Source of the DNA: Diplonema papillatum
Taxonomy: Eukaryota > Euglenozoa > Diplonemea > Diplonemida > Diplonemidae
DNA: 64,000 nt
NCBI GenBank assembly: GCA_030068145.1
Contig: JAPJBO010000169.1
Location: forward strand, 248,001-312,000
Direction of reading: 5' to 3'
The translations under genes and the position numbers were made by a program. Of this stretch, positions 63,585-64,000 are shown one piece after another. Numbering within the stretch: the stretch's first letter is position 1; every line of letters begins with the position of its first letter. The notes beneath the pieces are model-generated. The model was not told the origin of the DNA. It worked only from the letters and a program-made list of their open reading frames with translations, and did not search any database.

Positions 63585-64000
63585 GCCCAAAACTTGAGTT
63601 CCAAACTTGGGTCCCAAACTTGGGTCCCAAACTTGGGTCCCAAACTTGGGTCCCAAACTTGGGTCCCAAACTTGGGTCCCAAACTTGGGTCCCAAACTTG
63701 GGTCCCAAACTTGGGTCCCAAACTTGGGTCCCAAACTTGGGTCCCAAACTTGGGTCCCAAACTTGGGTCCCAAACTTGGGTCCCAAACTTGGGTCCCAAA
63801 CTTGGGTCCCAAACTTGGGTCCCAAACTTGGGTCCCAAACTTGGGTCCCCAAATTGGATCCAAAACTTGGGTCCCAAACTTGGGTCCAAACTTGGGTCCC
63901 AAACTTGGGTCCCAAACTTGGGTCCCAAACTTGGGTCCCAAACTTGGGTCCCAAACTTGGGTCCCAAACTTGGGTCCAAACTTGGGTCCAAACTTGGGTT
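63585..64000. repeat. 13-bp near-palindromic satellite CCCAAACTTGGGT
   Basis: About 30 copies of CCCAAACTTGGGT run to the window edge with a few variant units (63846-63865, 63887, 63975). CCCAA and TTGGG pair within and between units, so the array can fold on itself. The long minus-strand frames (GPKFGTQVWDPSL period) are artefacts of a 39-nt, three-unit period. Relatives occur at 29685-29735 and 44665-44750. Confidence 0.92.

Noticed and set aside
63306-63991. 211- and 198-codon minus frames with GPKFGTQVWDPSL repeats
   Set aside because: A 13-bp repeat reads open over three units in every frame; there is no non-repetitive protein part.

Overview
The window is nuclear DNA of a eukaryote. 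Protein-coding genes have spliceosomal introns (three clear GTATGC or GTGTTT/CACAG-type introns), there is a mitochondrial chaperonin gene, and most of the rest is eukaryotic transposable elements. A Thr/Pro/Ser-rich surface protein, DIRS-type retroelements and intron-poor genes would suit an alga or a similar protist, but nothing fixes the taxon.

Host genes. Every convincing host gene lies on the minus strand. (1) A cell-surface glycoprotein gene runs from 19488 to 2871 in three phase-0 exons: signal peptide, two pairs of repeated modules, a very long APPTS stalk and a C-terminal membrane span. Its second intron (5895-17334) is about 11.4 kb and is packed with transposons. (2) A GC-rich hypothetical protein is at 21205-22206. 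(3) An L-asparaginase is at 31908-33086. (4) A mitochondrial HSP60 in three exons is at 34407-36652. (5) A coiled-coil/proline-rich protein is at 37941-40859, and a small Pro/Lys-rich protein is at 43746-44579.

Mobile DNA. The giant intron holds an ACTAGT-rich inverted-repeat element (6153-8046). Next comes a roughly 8.8-kb imperfect palindrome (8047-16855) built from tRNA-derived SINEs, RNase H-bearing LINE fragments with a heptameric 3' tail, a central inverted-repeat element and a 624-bp tandem repeat. At 22359-30161 sits a pogo-like DNA transposon with TA target duplications. It was itself entered by a second pogo-like element that carries two cysteine-protease-like domains (22417-25764) and by a Mutator-like element with a 9-bp duplication (27954-30091). 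At 44899-51469 is a whole-looking DIRS/PAT-like tyrosine-recombinase retroelement with an unusual two-module layout (A-gag-RT/RH-B, then A-recombinase-B). From 55578 to 63260 is an R2/NeSL-like LINE with a CCCH/C2H2 zinc-finger ORF1. Its ORF2 carries two tandem 2A-like NPGP motifs, and its 3' part is split by three repeat-rich insertions.

A recurring theme is inverted-repeat elements whose ends are themselves arrays of short tandem repeats. At least four unrelated sequence families here share that design. Stretches 1-2870, 30850-31907, 33087-34406, 36653-37394, 41616-43745, 51470-52320 and 54876-55577 show no gene I can name.
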